Below are positions 60,672 to 64,000 of a DNA stretch of 64,000 nt, one piece after another. The DNA comes from Tetrahymena thermophila SB210 (lineage: Eukaryota > Ciliophora > Oligohymenophorea > Hymenostomatida > Tetrahymenidae): the NCBI RefSeq assembly GCF_000189635.1, contig NW_002476425.1:186001-250000 (forward strand), written 5' to 3'. Within the stretch, counting starts at the first letter, position 1, and every line of letters begins with the position of its first letter. The translations under genes were made by a program, and so were the position numbers. Below the pieces are notes generated by a model. It was not told where the DNA came from. It saw nothing but the letters and a program-made list of their open reading frames with translations, and made no database searches.

Positions 60672-61679
60672 GTAAAATGCTAAATATAAAAAATGATCAA
60701 GTATTTCAGCTTCAATATTATTTTAAATGTCAAATATTAGTAAATATAAAATTAATATTTTATAAGGAATTTTGAATGTATAAATGAAAATATTTTTTTA
60801 ACTTAATTTGATTTCAAATAAAAAACTTAAACATTAAAATTTCAAGCACATTTACATTGGTTTAATCAAAGTATTACTTTCAAATAAATAAATAAATTAA
60901 AATTAAGCTATTTTTTCATTAAATAAAATGTATTAATTTTACAAATAAATATATTTATAAAGTATTTTCATTTTTGTAAATATTCAAATTTTTTTGTACA
61001 TCATTTACATAATTTATATCTCCCATTAACTCCCTAACTTAGGAAAAGAATTAATTAACTAATTAATATTTTTATTTAGTCAAATAAATAATTTCTATAC
61101 TAATTTTAATAAACATTTTTATTTTTTAATAAAATGTGAACTCTTTTCTATTTTTATCATTTTATAAAAGATAAGAATAATAAAATAAATATGTAAAAAA
61201 TAGAAAAAAATTTAGATAATTGCATATAAAAATAAGCTTATTATATTGTTTGAAATTATTTAATTATATTAAGTTTGAAAAAGAAACAGAAACGCATAGT
61301 AATACTTAACAAGAAAGATGCTTTATTAAAATTGAAATAATATAAATTGATAATATTAAATATCTATGAAAAGAAATAAAAGGAGAAAACACAAAAAGAA
61401 GAGAACAAATGGGAGAGATCGGATAAAATGAGAAGAAATATAATTAAAATGGTTATAAAACATTAATAGGTATTATATTACAATTAGATAATTAATTGAT
61501 TGATGAAATAATTGGATTATCTTTAATTTTTTTCATTTGATTGCTATTTCTACGTAATTAAAAAAGAGTTAAAAAGTGAATAGTTTCAGTTTAATAATAT
61601 TTTATTTTTTAAATCTATCTGTAGTAGTAATTTCAGATATTTCTTAAAAGAATTTCATTTATTCTTTTATTTCCTTCTT
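60672..61679. other. AT-rich spacer between convergent genes
   Basis: 3' flanks of the genes at 59822-60671 and 61680-63711. No gene recognised. Confidence 0.55.
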
Positions 61680-63711
61680 TCAGTGAATTAAGTTAGGGAA
61701 TTCTTATTTCATTTTTTGATATAAGTTAGGATGTGATATTCTCAAAATATCAGATACTGTTTGGTTAAGCTATATTTATTTAAAATATCATTAATTAACT
61801 TGATGAAAGAAAGACTGAATGAAATACAAATAATTTATTTATTTATAAAATTAAAAATCTTCTCAAATATTATTTCTATTTTAATAATTTGCTTACACAT
61901 AAATTAATGCTTGCTTCTTTTTAACTTATCTGAAATACACTTAAATTTTTAATAACCTTATTGTATCAATCTATCTGAAATTAATAAATTGTTTATTTAT
62001 TTATTTTTGAGCTAAGACTATTTATTTAATTTTTTATCTAATAAATTTACAAGTTATTTATTGTTTGGATTTATTGATAGATGTAGATTATTATATTAAA
62101 AAGCAAATTATTTCAAAATTTAACAATTCATGCTTAGTTGATTTTTTTAATATAAAAACATTAAAACAAAGGCCTAGCAGATCCATAAGCTATTATTGTT
62201 TAATTGCTTGATTGAAATATATTTTATTATGTAAAAATGTGAAATTTTAATTGTGCTTTTTTTTTGACATTAAATTGTTTTTCTATATTAAAATATTAGA
62301 TTGACATTTATTTGGTTTAAAAATAAATGAAGTAGAGATTGAGAGTAAGTAACTCATTAGAATAGAAAGATACTGAGAAAATTTATTTAAATTTAAGAAT
62401 AGGAATTGATTAGGTTGAGAATATTACTGAATTTTTGATGTTGGTGTTGGCATTATGTTAAAGAAGGAAAGATACTGCTTTTTGCTAATTAAATTGAGCT
62501 GCTTTCATCAAAGGAGTTTCATTACCCTATTTAGAAATAAAATGCATTAAATCATTAAAATTTATTCTAATATTTCATTGTTCTTTGTTGTTTTTTCTTC
62601 TCTTTATTTTTTATTCTAAAGTATTTCGTTTTTATTTTTTCAATGGCTTTATAAAATTTCCTTTTAGATTTTATACTAATAATGAAAGAGTTTGAAATGT
62701 TTTTATCAGCTTATTGCTATTCTAATTTATAATGTTATCATCTTGTAAGTTTAAAAACTTTTATCTAATTTGTTAAATACTGAATGGTGGTGAGAAGGAA
62801 ATTATAATATGCTAATTGTTTAGATTTATTGATTGATGGTTGGAAGAATAAGATCAGAAATTATTCTGGCAAACAACAAAGAAGAGGTAAAGATAGTTAA
62901 ATAGAAATCATACCAAAGTAACAGCATTTATATTTGCACCATTTTGAATAAGAACCTTTATTGTATCTACATTACCACTCATAGCTGCATAATGCAAAGG
63001 AGTTCTATCGTTCTGTTTTGTAATTATGAAAATTTTTAAAAAATGATCAAAAATAGTTGTAGAATGAAAGTAAAGATCAGAAAAGCAATGTGAAAGTCGA
63101 ATGAAAAATTACAATGTCTTTGATATCTACTTATGGCTTTTATTGGAAAAGACCCTAAACAATATTTGATCTACCAAATTGTGAGTTGATGTGCAATAGG
63201 GACAACTTCAAGTAGGGATTTACGTAATTGTTTATGTCATAATTAGGAAAGTTTTAATAAAGTTAGTTGATCAATTTAGCCACATTCTGCTCTGTGGTTT
63301 CAGCTTTGCTTAAATGTTCCCAGATGGTTTTATTAACGTTCTAAATTTTAAATAAAAAAGCTCATTTTAAATAAGCCTTTTAAAAGAATAAATCATATTT
63401 AAGTTTAATAATCTCTCTTTTCAGTAAAATAAGCAAATTATGCATGCATCTTTAAATGTGTTTATTTGCATACAAATCACTCACTGTTCGTTTTATCTTT
63501 ATCAAATATGTTTTAACGCAAAATAAAATTGCTTAGTAAATGAGAATAATTTGCCTAAAAAATGTTTTTTTTACTAATATTCTTGCTCTTTTAGCTCAAA
63601 AAAGGGCCCTCAAATAAATGCTACTAAATCCGCTTACCATTAGAGGGGGTAACCATTTTGAAAAAATGAAATTTTCTATTAAAAAATTACCTTTAATTGC
63701 TAAGGATCCAT
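61680..63711 (-). CDS. Small ankyrin-repeat protein
   Basis: Five exons (63711-63691, 63340-63113, 63012-62914, 62526-62428, 61769-61680), 178 residues, all introns phase 0. Exon 1 encodes only seven residues (MDPQQLK). Exon 2 carries a degenerate N-terminal ankyrin-like region (LSLLHINSQFGRSNIVQGL). Exons 3 and 4 are each exactly 33 codons and each one ankyrin repeat: NDRTPLHYAAMSGNVDTI with VLIQNGANINA, and GNETPLMKAAQFNQQKA with FLLQHNANTNI. Exon 5 is a 29-residue cap (LNQTVSDILRIS...) ending at TGA. Ankyrin repeats mediate protein-protein contacts; partners are unknown. The long introns (100-660 bases) relative to exon size are unusual for this window. The seven-residue first exon is the least certain part. 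Confidence 0.82.
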
Positions 63712-64000
63712 AATTTTTTAATGCCGCTTTTGCCTTATTATTTATTTGCTGCTTGTTATTTATTTCTTATATATAAAAAGCTTAAAAATAATGATTTTTC
63801 TCTGTTTCTTGTTTAATTGCTTATTAATTTTTTTCTTTGAAATTTAATTAATTATCTTTATTTTATTACTTTTTATTTTTGAAACAAGCTCATCTATTTA
63901 TCAATCAATTAATTAATCATGTAAATAAACAAAAAAACAAACAAACAATCAATAAATATATCTTACAAACGAATGAGTGAATGAATGAATCGATCTTTAT
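63712..64000. other. 5' flank of ankyrin gene
   Basis: AT-rich sequence upstream of the ankyrin gene, ending in short GAAT repeats. No gene start is visible before the window ends. Confidence 0.5.

Noticed and set aside
1..64000. Very many in-frame TAA and TAG codons, giving the look of pseudogenes throughout
   Set aside because: FCF1, the helicase, vWA, ankyrin and HTH proteins align to their families only if TAA and TAG are glutamine. This is the ciliate nuclear code, not decay.
1..64000. tRNA, rRNA, snRNA genes, chromosome breakage sequence
   Set aside because: I looked for tRNA T-loop consensus, telomere repeats and the known Tetrahymena breakage motif and found none; a covariance-model scan would be decisive.

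Overview
The window is nuclear DNA of a ciliate, almost certainly Tetrahymena (species not determined). Base composition is extremely AT-rich. Recognisable proteins run straight through TAA and TAG, both read as glutamine, and end only at TGA. Introns are short and AT-rich (GTAAAT/GTAATT...TTTTAG). Read with the standard code the genes look like rubble; with TGA as the only stop they assemble cleanly, with compatible intron phases and totals divisible by three. No telomere repeat, rRNA, tRNA or CRISPR array was seen.

Left third (about 1-23,000): a repeat-rich, gene-poor, recently rearranged region. A two-gene module, a compact UvrD/PcrA-type SF1 helicase followed by an unrecognised 315-residue protein, occurs twice in direct orientation (97-5225 and 6302-11592). 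Between the two genes lies a strong hairpin whose stem carries a compensatory base change between copies. The left edge of the second copy cuts through a small surface-protein gene, one of four paralogues (5904, 16485, 17473, 21205) with a signal peptide, conserved cysteines and a GPI-type hydrophobic tail. A leucine-rich-repeat gene on the minus strand (about 12,320-14,170) has one repeat per exon. Several flanking stretches are duplicated without a gene.

Middle and right (23,000-64,000): mostly ordinary single-copy genes separated by long AT-rich spacers. They are a vWA protein with a Sec23/24-like zinc ribbon (23255-25183, minus), a large Q/N-rich protein with a CENP-B-type double helix-turn-helix (26514-30525), a small unknown gene (30804-31498), an unknown Q-rich protein (32776-34002, minus), a coiled-coil protein (36643-40293, minus), a membrane plus Q/N-rich protein (43571-45748), a second one-repeat-per-exon LRR gene (about 47330-48173, minus), FCF1/UTP24 (49489-50488), a probable mitochondrial protein (51432-53745, minus), an all-cysteine RING plus TRAF-type zinc-finger protein (54875-55649, minus), LRR exon relics (58560-58945), an acidic unknown protein (59822-60671) and a small ankyrin protein whose two full repeats are exact 33-codon exons (61680-63711, minus).

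The most unusual structure is the duplicated helicase/unknown-protein module with its covarying hairpin. Two 100-N gaps (2328-2427 and 13455-13554) are assembly placeholders. All gene models are hand-built from the sequence and splice sites are inferred, not observed.
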